Part shown: one piece after another, positions 1-8,365 of the stretch
How the letters are laid out: every line of letters begins with the position of its first letter
How positions within the stretch are numbered: position 1 is the first letter of the stretch
Assembly: GCA_047605605.1 (NCBI GenBank)
Contig: JASGFG010000023.1
Span: 1-47,800 of the forward strand
Source of the DNA: JAATGA01 sp047605605
Lineage (GTDB): Bacteria > Pseudomonadota > Alphaproteobacteria > Rhodobacterales > Rhodobacteraceae
Reading direction: 5' to 3'
Length of the DNA stretch: 47,800 nucleotides
Translations under genes and position numbers: made by a program
The notes under the pieces: model-generated
What the model was told of the DNA's origin: nothing
Databases searched by the model: none
What the model saw: the letters and a program-made list of their open reading frames with translations, nothing else

Positions 1-2
1 TC

Positions 3-140
3 GGGCGGCTGAAGAACTGCATCGCCTATGGCCCGGGCCTGCTGCATCTGGCGCACCAGCCCGACGAATGGGTCGGTGTGCAGGACATGCTGGAGTCCGC
101 CCGGGTCATGGCGCTGGTTCTGGACGACCTGCTGGCCTAG
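3..140 (+). CDS. M20 family metallopeptidase, C-terminal fragment
   Basis: Only the last 45 residues lie in the window; the gene starts before base 1. The readable tail contains the segment YGPGLLHLAHQPDEWVGV followed by a helix ending in a stop. The Gly-Pro-Gly plus Ala-His-x-Pro-Asp-Glu pattern is the conserved C-terminal end of the ArgE/DapE/carboxypeptidase G2 (M20) family, where the His is a metal ligand. Substrate cannot be told from this piece; acetylornithine deacetylase, succinyl-diaminopimelate desuccinylase or a general dipeptidase are all possible. Its stop overlaps by 3 nt the stop of the convergent zinc-ribbon gene. Confidence 0.75.
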   Translation, partial: GRLKNCIAYGPGLLHLAHQPDEWVGVQDMLESARVMALVLDDLLA

Positions 141-463
141 AAGTCAAACAGGTCGCTGAGGAAACTGTCGCGCTTCTTGCGCTTGCCGTGGCGATAGTCG
201 TCATCGTCGTCATACTTGCGGCGATAATCCCGGTCGTCGCGGTATTCGGTGCGGCGCGGTTCCTCGCGATATTCGCGCGGGCGGTCCTGATAGGGATCGC
301 GGGGCGGATCGGCGGGCACCGGCGGCGGCACGGCGGCGCGTTCAAGGATCCTGTCCAGCTCTCCCCGGTCCAGCCAGACGCCCCGGCATTTCGGGCAATA
401 GTCGATTTCCACCCCGTTGCGATCCGCCATCACCAGCGTTTCGTCGTCCACCGGACATTTCAT
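137..463 (-). CDS. Zinc-ribbon (zf-TFIIB type) protein
   Basis: A 108-residue protein. The N-terminus has CP at residues 3-4 and then YCPKCRGVWLDRGELD, the hallmark of the bacterial TFIIB-like zinc-ribbon family, with two CxxC-type zinc knuckles. The rest is highly charged and low in complexity (Pro, Arg, Asp, Tyr), ending in a hydrophobic SFLSDLFDF tail. The start is the ATG at 463, because AAGGAG lies 7 nt upstream and the zinc ribbon begins directly there; the longer in-frame ORF adds only unrelated sequence. Function is unknown in the family; a nucleic-acid or protein adaptor role is a guess. It is divergent from the creatinase gene across about 225 bp of GC-rich DNA in which I see no further gene. 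Confidence 0.85.
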   Translation of the reverse strand: MKCPVDDETLVMADRNGVEIDYCPKCRGVWLDRGELDRILERAAVPPPVPADPPRDPYQDRPREYREEPRRTEYRDDRDYRRKYDDDDDYRHGKRKKRDSFLSDLFDF

Positions 464-687
464 TTCCGACTCCTTCGTCGCATTCCGTTTTCGACAAGAT
501 GGGGGCGGAATCTGTCGCTTCAAGGCTGGCGCCTGCATCAGATCCGCGGCATCTTGCCACCCGAGCCGTGGCGATGGCGTCGCCACCGGGGATGCTCCCC
601 GAGGCTTGCGGGCAAACCGCCACCGTCCTGAACGCCGGGACCCGATACCGGGGTCCGCCATGCCGATCCCGAAACCCGAGGTCTGAC

Positions 688-1914
688 ATGCTGACAAAAC
701 CGCAAACCCTTTCGCGTCCCGAATCCTACCGCTTCGCCAATGGCGAAAAGGCCCCGCTGCCGTTTTCGGACGAGGAGTATCAGGCCCGTCTGGACGGGCT
801 GCACGACATCATGGAGCTGCATGGCCTTGATGCCGTGGTGCTGACCTCGATGCACAATATCGCCTATTATTCGGGGTTCCTTTATTGCGCGTTCGGGCGG
901 CCCTATGCGCTGGTGGTGACGAAAACCGATTGCGTCACGATCAGCGCCGGTATTGACGCGGGCCAGCCGTGGCGGCGCAGTTATGGCGAAAGCCTGACCT
1001 ACACCGACTGGCAGCGCGACAATTTCTGGCGCGCCGTGGCAAGCGTGGCAGGCACCGGCAGGGCCGTGGGGTGCGAGGCCGATCACCTGACCATGGTGCA
1101 GGCCGAAAAGCTGAACCATTTCCTGAAACCGAAGCGGGGCATGGACATTGCCCCCGCCACGATGGCGCAGCGGATGGTGAAATCGCCCGCCGAAATCGCG
1201 CTGATCCGGCATGGCACGGCGGTGGCCGATGTCGGCGGCTATGCGATCCGCGACGCGGTAAAGGAAGGTGTGCGCGAGATCGACGTGGCCATGGCCGGGC
1301 GCGACGCGATGGAGCTGGAGATTGCCAAACGCTTTCCCGATGCCGAATACCGCGACACCTGGGTCTGGTTCCAGTCGGGGATCAACACCGATGGCGCGCA
1401 CAACCCGGTGACGGGGCGCAAGCTGAAGCGCGGCGACATCCTGTCGCTGAACTGTTTCCCGATGATTTCCGGCTATTACACCGCGCTGGAACGCACGATG
1501 TTCGTGGGCGAATGCGATCCGGCCAGCCTCAAGATCTGGCAGGCCAATGTCGCCGCACATGAATACGGGATGAGCCTGCTGCGTCCCGGCAATTCCTGCG
1601 CCGACATCACCGCGAAGATCAACGATTTCCTGGCCGAGCGCGACCTGCTGCAATACCGCACCTTCGGCTATGGGCATTCCTTCGGCGTCCTGTCCCACTA
1701 CTATGGCCGCGAGGCGGGGCTGGAGCTGCGCGAGGACATCGATACCGTGCTGGAACCCGGCCATGTCATCAGCATGGAACCGATGCTGACCATCGCCGAA
1801 GGCCAGCCGGGCGCGGGCGGCTATCGCGAGCATGACATTCTGGTCATCGGTGAAGAGGGGGCCGAGAATATCACCGGATACCCCTATGGCCCCGGCTTCA
1901 ACATCGTCGGCTGA
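688..1914 (+). CDS. Creatinase (creatine amidinohydrolase)
   Basis: A 408-residue protein of the pita-bread fold family (creatinase / aminopeptidase P). It hydrolyses creatine to sarcosine and urea in the cytoplasm. Stretches such as YCAFGRPYALVVT, QPWRRSYGESLTYTDWQRDN and GHSFGVLSHYYGREAGLELR match my recollection of Pseudomonas creatinase closely. The catalytic His is in GINTDGAHNP (residue 238, equivalent to His232 of the Pseudomonas enzyme) and Glu268 sits in TALERT. Length fits the 402-410 usual for creatinase. The ATG at 688 gives this length; upstream in-frame codons read through noncoding sequence. No creatininase, sarcosine oxidase or urease gene is adjacent. A general Xaa-Pro peptidase is less likely given the creatinase-specific stretches. 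Confidence 0.93.
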   Translation: MLTKPQTLSRPESYRFANGEKAPLPFSDEEYQARLDGLHDIMELHGLDAVVLTSMHNIAYYSGFLYCAFGRPYALVVTKTDCVTISAGIDAGQPWRRSYGESLTYTDWQRDNFWRAVASVAGTGRAVGCEADHLTMVQAEKLNHFLKPKRGMDIAPATMAQRMVKSPAEIALIRHGTAVADVGGYAIRDAVKEGVREIDVAMAGRDAMELEIAKRFPDAEYRDTWVWFQSGINTDGAHNPVTGRKLKRGDILSLNCFPMISGYYTALERTMFVGECDPASLKIWQANVAAHEYGMSLLRPGNSCADITAKINDFLAERDLLQYRTFGYGHSFGVLSHYYGREAGLELREDIDTVLEPGHVISMEPMLTIAEGQPGAGGYREHDILVIGEEGAENITGYPYGPGFNIVG

Positions 1915-1920
1915 AACGGA

Positions 1921-1949
1921 AAAGGGGCCGGAAAACCGGCCCCTTTCCC
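1921..1949. terminator. Bidirectional rho-independent terminator
   Basis: A perfect 11-bp stem (AAAGGGGCCGG / CCGGCCCCTTT) with an AAAA loop, flanked by A and T residues on both sides. It sits between the stops of the convergent creatinase and L,D-transpeptidase genes, so it can serve both. Confidence 0.85.
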
Positions 1950-1968
1950 CCGCATCTGTTGGCGGGCG

Positions 1969-2787
1969 TCAGCCGGTGGTGGTGCCCGATGCCGCAGCGG
2001 CGGCAGCCGCCTCTGCTTCGGCCTTCGCCTTGGCCTCGTTTTCCTTGGCGACGATCAGCAGGTCCTTTTCCAGCTGCTTGCGGTTTTCCGGCGTGTCGGG
2101 CACCGCACGGCCCCAGGCGTCGTTCATATAGGGCCCCTCCAGCTCGATGCTTTCCTCCAGCGAGCGGACCTTGACATGCGCGCCGGTATCGACCCGGCCG
2201 TAAAGGTCGATGGCATCCTGGTTGAACAGCCGGATGCAGCCGGCCGAGGTGGCGTGCCCGATCGACGCGGGGTCGATGGTGCCGTGGATGCGGAAATAGG
2301 TATCCTTGCCATTGCGGTAGAGATAGAGCGCGCGCGCGCCCAGCGGGTTTTCAAGACCCCCCGGCAGCCCGCCCGCATAATCGGCATACATTTCCGGCTG
2401 GGTGCGGATCATGTTCTTCGTCGGCGTCCACGACGGCCATTCCCGCTTGCGCCCGATATAGCCCGACCCGGTAAAGGTCCGCCCCTCACGCCCCACGGCG
2501 ATGGCATAGCGCATCGCGGTGCCACCCTCCTGCACATAATAAAGTTTGCGCGAATGGGTATCGACCACGATGGTGCCGGGTTTGTCCGGCCCGTTGTATT
2601 GCACCTGTTCGCGCCGCCGGTCGGCGGTCAGAAAGCGTTCGTCGACGGCCTGGATGAAGAACTCGCCATCCTGGACGCCTTCATAGCCGGGGACGACCTT
2701 GGGTTCCTGAATTTTCGGGGCAGAGGCACAGGCCGCCAGCACCAGAAGGGCGGCCAGCGAGCCGAGGCGGGACAGAATGGAAATCAC
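1969..2787 (-). CDS. L,D-transpeptidase (YkuD domain) lipoprotein
   Basis: A 272-residue predicted lipoprotein that should act on periplasmic peptidoglycan, making 3-3 cross-links or attaching proteins. The N-terminus is a short hydrophobic signal with lipobox LAAC (Cys at residue 20). The YkuD domain carries HGTIDPASIGHATSAGCIRL, the conserved His and the S-x-GC-x-R catalytic Cys motif. The C-terminus is an Ala/Glu/Lys-rich, probably helical tail ending in Gly/Thr. I chose the GTG at 2787 because it starts the signal peptide directly; the longer ORF would put about 43 extra residues in front of the lipobox. The Shine-Dalgarno is weak. It shares the downstream terminator with creatinase. Confidence 0.9.
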   Translation of the reverse strand: MISILSRLGSLAALLVLAACASAPKIQEPKVVPGYEGVQDGEFFIQAVDERFLTADRRREQVQYNGPDKPGTIVVDTHSRKLYYVQEGGTAMRYAIAVGREGRTFTGSGYIGRKREWPSWTPTKNMIRTQPEMYADYAGGLPGGLENPLGARALYLYRNGKDTYFRIHGTIDPASIGHATSAGCIRLFNQDAIDLYGRVDTGAHVKVRSLEESIELEGPYMNDAWGRAVPDTPENRKQLEKDLLIVAKENEAKAKAEAEAAAAAAASGTTTG

Positions 2788-2867
2788 GGTATGGACTCGA
2801 GGTTGTTTCGGCGTTCCGTGCAACAGTGATGCGGCACCTTGCCGCGTCAAGCCCCGCGGCGCGGTTC

Positions 2868-2902
2868 GAAAAAGAAAAGCCCCCGACCGTTGGGCCGGGG
2901 GC
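2868..2902 (-). terminator. Rho-independent terminator of the phytase-like gene
   Basis: Read on the minus strand, a GCCCCCG / CGGGGGC stem with a short inner extension is followed by a T-rich tract. It lies 34 nt beyond the stop of the minus-strand gene ending at 2936 and before the start of the L,D-transpeptidase gene, separating the two transcripts. Confidence 0.8.
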
Positions 2903-2935
2903 ACGATTCCGCTCACACCCGCGTGAGGCGGGGGG

Positions 2936-5098
2936 TCACTTTACCTCGCCGATGGACCAGAACAGCGTCTCGCCCGACGAATCGTCGGTGCCGTCATTGT
3001 CGGTGACGACCCAGCCGTTTCCGGCGGCGTCGATGGCAAAGCCCTCGACCTTGTCGACGACATAGCCGTTCAGAACCTTCAGATCGGGGATCAGGTCGCG
3101 CACAGTTTCCTTTTTCACCAGCGGCAGGTCGCCATCCAGCTCCGCGGGTTTCAGGTCGGCCACCGCGACGCGGGTGATCGCCTTCAGCGCGGCCGCCTCA
3201 CCGATCTGGTTGTCCCGCTCGATGATATAGACCCAATCTCCGTGGCGGGTGATCTCCGACAGGCCGACCCAGGCGCCCTCAGCCGGGGTGTCCAGCGGAT
3301 AGCGCACGGCGCCCCATTCCTTGGCCTCGGGGTCATAGGACAGAAGTTTGACCTGACCCTTGGGATCGTCACCCCACTCACGCTGCACCGCCATCCACAG
3401 CCTGCCGTCGATCACGGTGATGCCCTCGAAGCCAAAGCGCTTTTCGCCCTTCAGCAGTTCGGCGGGCAGGGCGATCTCTTCCTTGATCTCGCCCTTCTTG
3501 TTCACATGATAGACCGCATGGGGAACCAGCTTGGCGCTGTCCCCTTCGGAGGCCAGCCAGAACCCGCCCTCGCCATCGGTGGCGATGCCTTCGATGTCCA
3601 GCTTTTGGGCCGGATGGCCATTGCGGGTCACAGTCAGCGCCTCGGTGATGCGGGCCGGTTTCTGCGTCGCGTCAATGGTAAAGATCGTCGGCGCGGCGGA
3701 ATAGACACTGTCGGACGCCGCGAACAGATGGCCCGGCGCGTCGCCCGCGGCCAGGGCACCCAGGGCCCCCCAGCCGATCAGTTCCGCCGTTCCGGCGGAG
3801 GTCAGCATCGGATAGGCGGCGGGGGCCTCGCTGCGTTCATAGAGCATGACATGGGCGCGTGCGCCGCCATCCTCGCCCAGATCCACCTCGTTGGCCGAGG
3901 CGATCAGGTTGCGCGCCGGAATCGCCACCAGACCTTCGGGGCTGATGCCCGAGGGCAGGATCTGTTTCAGCACCGGGTTCGTCGGGTCGGTCGCATCATA
4001 GACGCCGATGACCGAGGCGCGCTCGGACACCACAAAGATGGTCGGCACGCCGTCGAAGGTGGCGATCTCGATGCTTTCCGGCTCGATCCCCTTGGCCTTG
4101 GACCGCTTTTCCGGATAGTGGCCGATGGCCGCGACGGCGCGTTCCAGTTTCGCGCCATCCTCGTAAACCACCGATCCGTCGCGGTTGAAGATCGTCCAGC
4201 CGCGCGAGCCGCCCTTCCAGTCGCCTTCGTTGGCGGTCACGACCCTGTCGTTGCCCAGCCATTTGACGCCGTCGGGTTCGCGCAGGCGGTTTTCCTGCGT
4301 GTCGGTGAAAGACATCTCGCCATTCGATTTGGTGTCGATGCCTTCCAGGTTCACCGAACCGGCGCTGAAATGGCTGGCGACCTTGCCGTCGGCGCCGATG
4401 ATGACGATGTGGTTGTTTTCCTGAAGCGTGACGACGATCTCGCCCGCGTCGTTGATCGAGACGAATTCGGGCTCCGGGTCTTCGGGCGCGATTTCGGCCA
4501 GGCCGGTCAGGTCGATCTTCTGCAGGGCGGCGCAATCGGCGGTGTCGCCCTTGACCGGCAGCTTGACCACATAGCCCGCGGGCATCTGCGGCAGCGCGCC
4601 GTCGTTCACCTCTTCGTCGCGCTCGTTCTCGATGGCGATGGCCAGGAAACTGCCGTCCCTGGCCTTGGCCACCGAATCCGGCTGGCCGCCCAGGTCGCAG
4701 GATTCGACGACCTGCTCGGTCGCCAGGTCGATCACCCGCAGCGCGCCCGAGGGGTTGGCCTTGGATTCACCCGTGTTCACGCCGACGAAGGCGCGCTTGC
4801 CGATGATGACGGCCGTGGTCGGCTCGCCATCCATCTTCACATTCCCCAACGGCTTCGGCGTCGCTGGATCGGTGATGTCGACAAAGCCCAGAACGCCCAG
4901 CGGGCTGTCGGAATAGACCAGCATGTCGCCCGCATCGTTGACCGAGATGATCTCGGCCGAGGTCGCGCGCGCCCTGTCCTCGCCTGCGGACATGTTGTCG
5001 GGGGTGGCAAAGCTGGCGATGCGGTTGAAGGTCGGCTCGGCCAGCGCGGGCAGCGCCGCACAAAGGGCGAAAATCGAGGTCAGGCCGGTCAGGCGCAT
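2936..5098 (-). CDS. Secreted esterase-like / phytase-like beta-propeller protein
   Basis: A 720-residue exported protein. Residues 1 to about 22 are a Sec signal peptide ending ALPALA. The N-terminal half is a propeller-like region with repeats such as FVDITDPATPKPLG and VISVNDAGD-type strands (choice-of-anchor-I-like). The C-terminal third holds the phytase-like / esterase-like pattern, with GIATDGEGGFWLASEGD and FGFEGITVIDGRLWMA. I chose the ATG at 5098, which has AAAGGAAG with 7-nt spacing; an in-frame ATG at 5116 lacks a good site. Substrate is unknown: phosphate ester hydrolysis is suggested by family name only. A smaller relative of the same C-terminal domain is encoded at 25420-26322. 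It is transcribed alone and has its own terminator. Confidence 0.8.
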   Translation of the reverse strand: MRLTGLTSIFALCAALPALAEPTFNRIASFATPDNMSAGEDRARATSAEIISVNDAGDMLVYSDSPLGVLGFVDITDPATPKPLGNVKMDGEPTTAVIIGKRAFVGVNTGESKANPSGALRVIDLATEQVVESCDLGGQPDSVAKARDGSFLAIAIENERDEEVNDGALPQMPAGYVVKLPVKGDTADCAALQKIDLTGLAEIAPEDPEPEFVSINDAGEIVVTLQENNHIVIIGADGKVASHFSAGSVNLEGIDTKSNGEMSFTDTQENRLREPDGVKWLGNDRVVTANEGDWKGGSRGWTIFNRDGSVVYEDGAKLERAVAAIGHYPEKRSKAKGIEPESIEIATFDGVPTIFVVSERASVIGVYDATDPTNPVLKQILPSGISPEGLVAIPARNLIASANEVDLGEDGGARAHVMLYERSEAPAAYPMLTSAGTAELIGWGALGALAAGDAPGHLFAASDSVYSAAPTIFTIDATQKPARITEALTVTRNGHPAQKLDIEGIATDGEGGFWLASEGDSAKLVPHAVYHVNKKGEIKEEIALPAELLKGEKRFGFEGITVIDGRLWMAVQREWGDDPKGQVKLLSYDPEAKEWGAVRYPLDTPAEGAWVGLSEITRHGDWVYIIERDNQIGEAAALKAITRVAVADLKPAELDGDLPLVKKETVRDLIPDLKVLNGYVVDKVEGFAIDAAGNGWVVTDNDGTDDSSGETLFWSIGEVK

Positions 5099-5234
5099 GG
5101 GAAGGCTTCCTTTCATACGGATGCCTGTTCCATGCGGGCGGGGGATGACCTGCAGGTGAAGCGCGGGTGAAGCTTTGATGACGCACGCCCCCGCACTATC
5201 ATTTCCCAATGCCTGCCCTTTCCCCCTTCATCTT

Positions 5235-5285
5235 GGTCCAAATACCCTGCGGGGAGGTCCGGAGGGGTGCAAAACCCCTCCGGGG
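5235..5285 (+). repeat. Dispersed intergenic GC-rich hairpin repeat, copy 1
   Basis: Begins GGTCCAAATACCC, then a G-run with GGTCC, then a perfect 10-bp stem CCGGAGGGGT / ACCCCTCCGG with loop GCAAA (5259-5283). Two further copies with the same order of parts lie at 8299-8342 (inverted) and 27330-27367. Here it lies between divergent genes, 40 nt before the small gene at 5325. Confidence 0.75.
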
Positions 5286-5324
5286 CCGGCCGACAGAACC
5301 ACATTTTGCCCGAAAGGCACCGCC

Positions 5325-5582
5325 ATGACACCGGAAACCATCGAAGGCCGTATGATCGCCCAGCGAAAGATCCTGGCCCGGCTGATCGCGCTTTTGCCCG
5401 CAGGCGAGGGCCGGGACGATCTTTTCGACCACCTTGCCCTGCGCGAGGTGATGGCCGACGGTCAGGAAGACCCCGGCGCCGTGCCCGCGCCGGGGGTGGC
5501 CATCGAACTGGCCGTCGCCGACGAAAACCGCCTGATCCTGGAAGAGGCGCGGTCTATCGCCGCCCGCCTCATGCCAGGATGA
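5325..5582 (+). CDS. Small protein of unknown function
   Basis: An 85-residue acidic, Ala/Leu-rich protein starting MTPETIEGRMIAQRKILARL. It looks all-helical, with no signal peptide, membrane segment or metal motif that I recognise. Start support: ATG at 5325 with GAAAGG 8 nt upstream. Codon use has the strong GC3 bias of real genes here. It ends 14 nt inside the convergent cupin gene. I cannot name the family; small helical proteins with this opening occur as hypothetical proteins in Rhodobacterales, but that is recollection, not proof. Confidence 0.65.
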   Translation: MTPETIEGRMIAQRKILARLIALLPAGEGRDDLFDHLALREVMADGQEDPGAVPAPGVAIELAVADENRLILEEARSIAARLMPG

Positions 5583-5910
5583 CGTAATCCTTCAGCGTGG
5601 TCTCGACCACTTCCCAGCTGCCTTCAAAGCCGGGGCGGATGATCCAGCTGTCGCCCGCGCGCAGATGGGTTTCGACACCCGCCGCATCGGTCAGGATCGA
5701 ATGGCCTGCGAGGATGTGGACATATTCCCATTCGGAATAGGATACCTTCCACTTGCCCGGCGTCGCCTGCCACAGGCCGGAAAACAGGTTGCCCTTTTCC
5801 TCGACGCTCCATGTCGTATGGACCGGATCTCCCGCCAGGACGGCGGCGGGGTCGGGGCGGGTGGTTTCGGGGGCGATGCCGTCGCGGGCGACGCGCTGCA
5901 GCAGGGACAT
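5569..5910 (-). CDS. Cupin domain protein (DUF861 / EutQ-like)
   Basis: A 113-residue single-domain cupin. The body GLWQATPGKWKVSYSEWEYVHILAG, followed by HLRAGDSWIIRPGFEGSWEVVE, matches the (S)-ureidoglycine-aminohydrolase / EutQ-like cupin_3 group, in which a Glu of the first motif (here EWEYVHIL) replaces the usual His. Likely a cytoplasmic small-molecule-binding or isomerase protein; the substrate is not evident. The ATG at 5910 gives a compact cupin. The next gene upstream on the same strand (5967-6395) ends 56 nt before it, so the two may be co-transcribed. Confidence 0.85.
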   Translation of the reverse strand: MSLLQRVARDGIAPETTRPDPAAVLAGDPVHTTWSVEEKGNLFSGLWQATPGKWKVSYSEWEYVHILAGHSILTDAAGVETHLRAGDSWIIRPGFEGSWEVVETTLKDYVILA

Positions 5911-5966
5911 GGCGGGGCTCCTGATCGGGGATGGCGGCGGCATGGGGCACGGCGCGCGGGCGGGCG

Positions 5967-6395
5967 TCAAGCCTCGTGCCCTGCCGGCGCATAGGGGAAA
6001 ATCCGGTCCCAGGCCCAGTTGAACACAAAGGCATAGACCAGATAGAACCCGGCAAAGCCCAGATCCAGGATCAGCGCCGCCAGCAGGCCGATGTCCAGCC
6101 ACCAGGCGGCGAAGGGCACCAGAATCGCCAGCAGCCCGCCCTCGAACAGCACGGCATGTAGAACGCGGATCGCGGGCGTCTTGTCGGGCCGGCCCCGCAG
6201 GCGCAGCATCGCGCGGTCGAAGATCAGGTTGTAGAAATAGTTCCAGCCCGTCGCCAGCAGGCTGCCGAACAGGGCGACGGCCCCGATCTCGTGCACGGGC
6301 TTGTGCAGCGCCAGCATCCCCAGCGGGGTCACAAGGAGAAGGCCCAGCACCTCGAACATCAGGGCATGGGCGATACGGTTGCGGGTGGAACGCAT
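5967..6395 (-). CDS. PACE family (AceI-like) efflux protein
   Basis: A 142-residue, four-helix inner-membrane protein made of two tandem bacterial transmembrane pair domains. Each half has the family pattern: R-x-x-H-x-x-x-F-E near the start (RIAHALMFE, residues 7-15; RVLHAVLFE in the second half) and W-N-x-x-x-N-x-x-F-D near the end (WNYFYNLIFD; FNWAWDRIFP, where the last motif is relaxed). Known PACE members export chlorhexidine, acriflavine or short diamines such as cadaverine by proton antiport. The substrate here is unknown. It is divergent from panB across 216 bp. Confidence 0.9.
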   Translation of the reverse strand: MRSTRNRIAHALMFEVLGLLLVTPLGMLALHKPVHEIGAVALFGSLLATGWNYFYNLIFDRAMLRLRGRPDKTPAIRVLHAVLFEGGLLAILVPFAAWWLDIGLLAALILDLGFAGFYLVYAFVFNWAWDRIFPYAPAGHEA

Positions 6396-6530
6396 GACGG
6401 ACCTCTGGTTTCGGCCGGGCCGTCCCGGCGTTTCTTCCCGCGAGGCCGCGGGGGAGGTCGTCCTCTCGTGCCCGGATTATAGGGCCGGGGCGCGCGCGGG
6501 TGCAAGACGCCCGCGGGCCTTGGGGGGAAG

Positions 6531-6548
6531 GGTTGCCGATCCGCAACC
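6531..6548. promoter_or_regulatory. Inverted repeat upstream of panB
   Basis: GGTTGC-N6-GCAACC, a perfect 6-bp inverted repeat 64 nt before the panB start, in the divergent region between panB and the PACE-type gene. It could be an operator or a small 5'-UTR hairpin. I see no other copy nearby. Confidence 0.3.
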
Positions 6549-6611
6549 TTGCCCATGCCGCCCCCATGTGAGCATATGCACCCAGCCCAGACCACCGAGG
6601 GAGGCAGAGCG

Positions 6612-7442
6612 ATGAGTGCACAGACCCCCGTGCGGCCCGTGTTGCCGCCCGACATCCGTGCCCGCAAGGGCGGCGATCCGCTGGTGGTGCTGACCGCCTA
6701 TACCACCCCCATCGCCCGGCTGGCCGATCCGCATTGCGACATCCTGCTGGTGGGCGATTCGCTGGGCATGGTGCTGCACGGCCTGCCCAATACGCTGGGC
6801 GTGACGATGGAGATGATGATCCTGCACGGCCGCGCCACCGTGCGGGGCGCCGAAAAAGCCATGGTGACCATCGACATGCCCTTCGGCAGCTATGAGGAAA
6901 GCCCGGCGCAGGCATTCCGCAATGCCGCCCGCCTGATGGCGGAAACCGGCGCCTCCAGCGTCAAGCTGGAAGGCGGGGTGCATATGGCCGAAACCATCGC
7001 CTTCCTGACCGCACGGGGCGTGCCGGTGATGGCCCATATCGGGCTGACGCCGCAATCGGTGAACACGCTTGGCGGCTACAAGGTGGTGGGGCGCGAGGCC
7101 GAGGCCGAAAAGGTCATGGCCGACGCCCGCGCCGTGGAACAGGCAGGGGCCTATTCCGTCGTGCTGGAAAAGGTGCCCGAGGGGCTGGCGGGCCGTGTGA
7201 CGCAGAACCTGTCGATCCCGACCATCGGCATCGGCGCCGGGGTGCGCTGCGACGGGCAGGTGCTGGTGATCGACGACATGCTGGGCCTGTTCACCGATTT
7301 CCGCCCGAAGTTCGTGAAACGCTTTGGCGAGCTGGGCGCCGCCGCCTCCGAGGCCATCGCCGCCTATGCCGCCGAGGTGCGGGGACGCCAGTTCCCCGGC
7401 CCGGAGCATTCCTTTCCCGATGTTCTGAAGGCGAAACCCTGA
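6612..7442 (+). CDS. panB: 3-methyl-2-oxobutanoate hydroxymethyltransferase
   Basis: A 276-residue TIM-barrel enzyme that transfers a hydroxymethyl group from methylene-tetrahydrofolate to alpha-ketoisovalerate, giving ketopantoate (first step of pantothenate synthesis). Recognisable PanB segments are LTAYTTPIARLAD, ILLVGDSLGMVLHG (metal-binding Asp), VTIDMPFGSYE, SVKLEGG, VMAHIGLTPQSVN and IGIGAG near the C-terminus. The ATG at 6612 follows GAGGGAGG with 6-nt spacing. Its TGA overlaps the panC ATG by one base (TGATG), so the two are translationally coupled. Confidence 0.97.
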   Translation: MSAQTPVRPVLPPDIRARKGGDPLVVLTAYTTPIARLADPHCDILLVGDSLGMVLHGLPNTLGVTMEMMILHGRATVRGAEKAMVTIDMPFGSYEESPAQAFRNAARLMAETGASSVKLEGGVHMAETIAFLTARGVPVMAHIGLTPQSVNTLGGYKVVGREAEAEKVMADARAVEQAGAYSVVLEKVPEGLAGRVTQNLSIPTIGIGAGVRCDGQVLVIDDMLGLFTDFRPKFVKRFGELGAAASEAIAAYAAEVRGRQFPGPEHSFPDVLKAKP

Positions 7443-8281
7443 TGGCCGAAATCCTGCGGACGGTGGCCGATCTGCGCGCGCGGGTGGCGGGGTGGAAGGC
7501 GGCGGGCGCGGTGGTGGGCGTGGTGCCGACCATGGGCGCCCTGCATGACGGGCACCTGAGCCTGGCGCGCGCCGCAAGGGCCGGGGCCGACCGGGTGATC
7601 GTGACGATCTTCGTCAACCCCAAGCAGTTCAACAATCCCGAAGACCTGAAGAAATACCCCCGCACGATCGAGGCCGATGCCGCGCTGCTGGATACCGTGG
7701 GGGTCGACGTGATCTTTGCCCCCGATGTGGATCAGGTCTATCCGCCCGGCTTTGCCACCACGGTGTCCGTCTCGGGCGTGTCCGAGCCGCTGGAGGGCGT
7801 GCATCGCCCCGGCCATTTCGACGGCATGGCCACGGTGGTGGCCAAGCTGTTCGGCATGACCCGGGCCGACCGCGCCTGGTTCGGGCAAAAGGACTGGCAG
7901 CAGTTGCAGGTGGTCCGCCGTTTCGTCGCCGACCTGAACCTGACGGTCGAGATCGTCGGGGCCGAGACGGTGCGCGATGCCGACGGGCTGGCGCTGTCGT
8001 CGCGCAATGCCCGCCTGTCCGAGGTGGCGCGGGGGATCGCGCCGTCGCTTTACTGGGCGATGGTGTCGGCCGCCGCCGACATCCGCGACGGCGAGCCGGT
8101 GGACGAGGTGCTGGACGAGGCGCGCGAGGCGGTGCTGGGCGCGGGGTTCGACAAGGTGGAATACCTGGACCTGCGCACGGCCGGGATGCTGGAGCCGATG
8201 GCGCGATTCGACGGGCCCGCCCGGTTGCTGGCCGCGGCCTGGCTGGACGGGGTGCGGCTGATCGACAACATTCCCGTGTAG
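7442..8281 (+). CDS. panC: Pantothenate synthetase (pantoate-beta-alanine ligase)
   Basis: A 279-residue enzyme joining pantoate and beta-alanine with ATP, via a pantoyl-adenylate. The nucleotidyltransferase HIGH-like motif is in PTMGALHDGHLSL (about residues 28-40), the pantoate-binding loop is VNPKQFN, EGVHRPGHFDGM follows, and the ATP site has FGQKDWQQ (the usual form is FGEKDYQQ) and LSSRNARL. Full length. It starts at the ATG that overlaps the panB stop. A hairpin repeat lies 18 nt after the stop and may end the transcript. Confidence 0.97.
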   Translation: MAEILRTVADLRARVAGWKAAGAVVGVVPTMGALHDGHLSLARAARAGADRVIVTIFVNPKQFNNPEDLKKYPRTIEADAALLDTVGVDVIFAPDVDQVYPPGFATTVSVSGVSEPLEGVHRPGHFDGMATVVAKLFGMTRADRAWFGQKDWQQLQVVRRFVADLNLTVEIVGAETVRDADGLALSSRNARLSEVARGIAPSLYWAMVSAAADIRDGEPVDEVLDEAREAVLGAGFDKVEYLDLRTAGMLEPMARFDGPARLLAAAWLDGVRLIDNIPV

Positions 8282-8298
8282 GCGCCTCGCGGCCGGCC

Positions 8299-8342
8299 CC
8301 GGGGGTTTCACACCCCCGGACCCCCGTGGGATATTTGGGTCC
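8299..8342 (-). repeat. Dispersed intergenic GC-rich hairpin repeat, copy 2 (inverted)
   Basis: On the minus strand it reads GGACCCAAATATCCC, then a G-run with GGTCC, then the stem CCGGGGGT / ACCCCCGG (8299-8319). Same architecture as the copies at 5235 and 27330. It lies between the panC stop and the start of the P1 peptidase gene. Confidence 0.75.
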
Positions 8343-8365
8343 AGAAAGAGGGGGGATCGGGGGGG

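Noticed and set aside
3242..5170. A 642-codon open frame on the plus strand
   Set aside because: Antisense shadow of the phytase-like gene, which has a signal peptide, a Shine-Dalgarno and recognisable domains; the plus-strand product has none.
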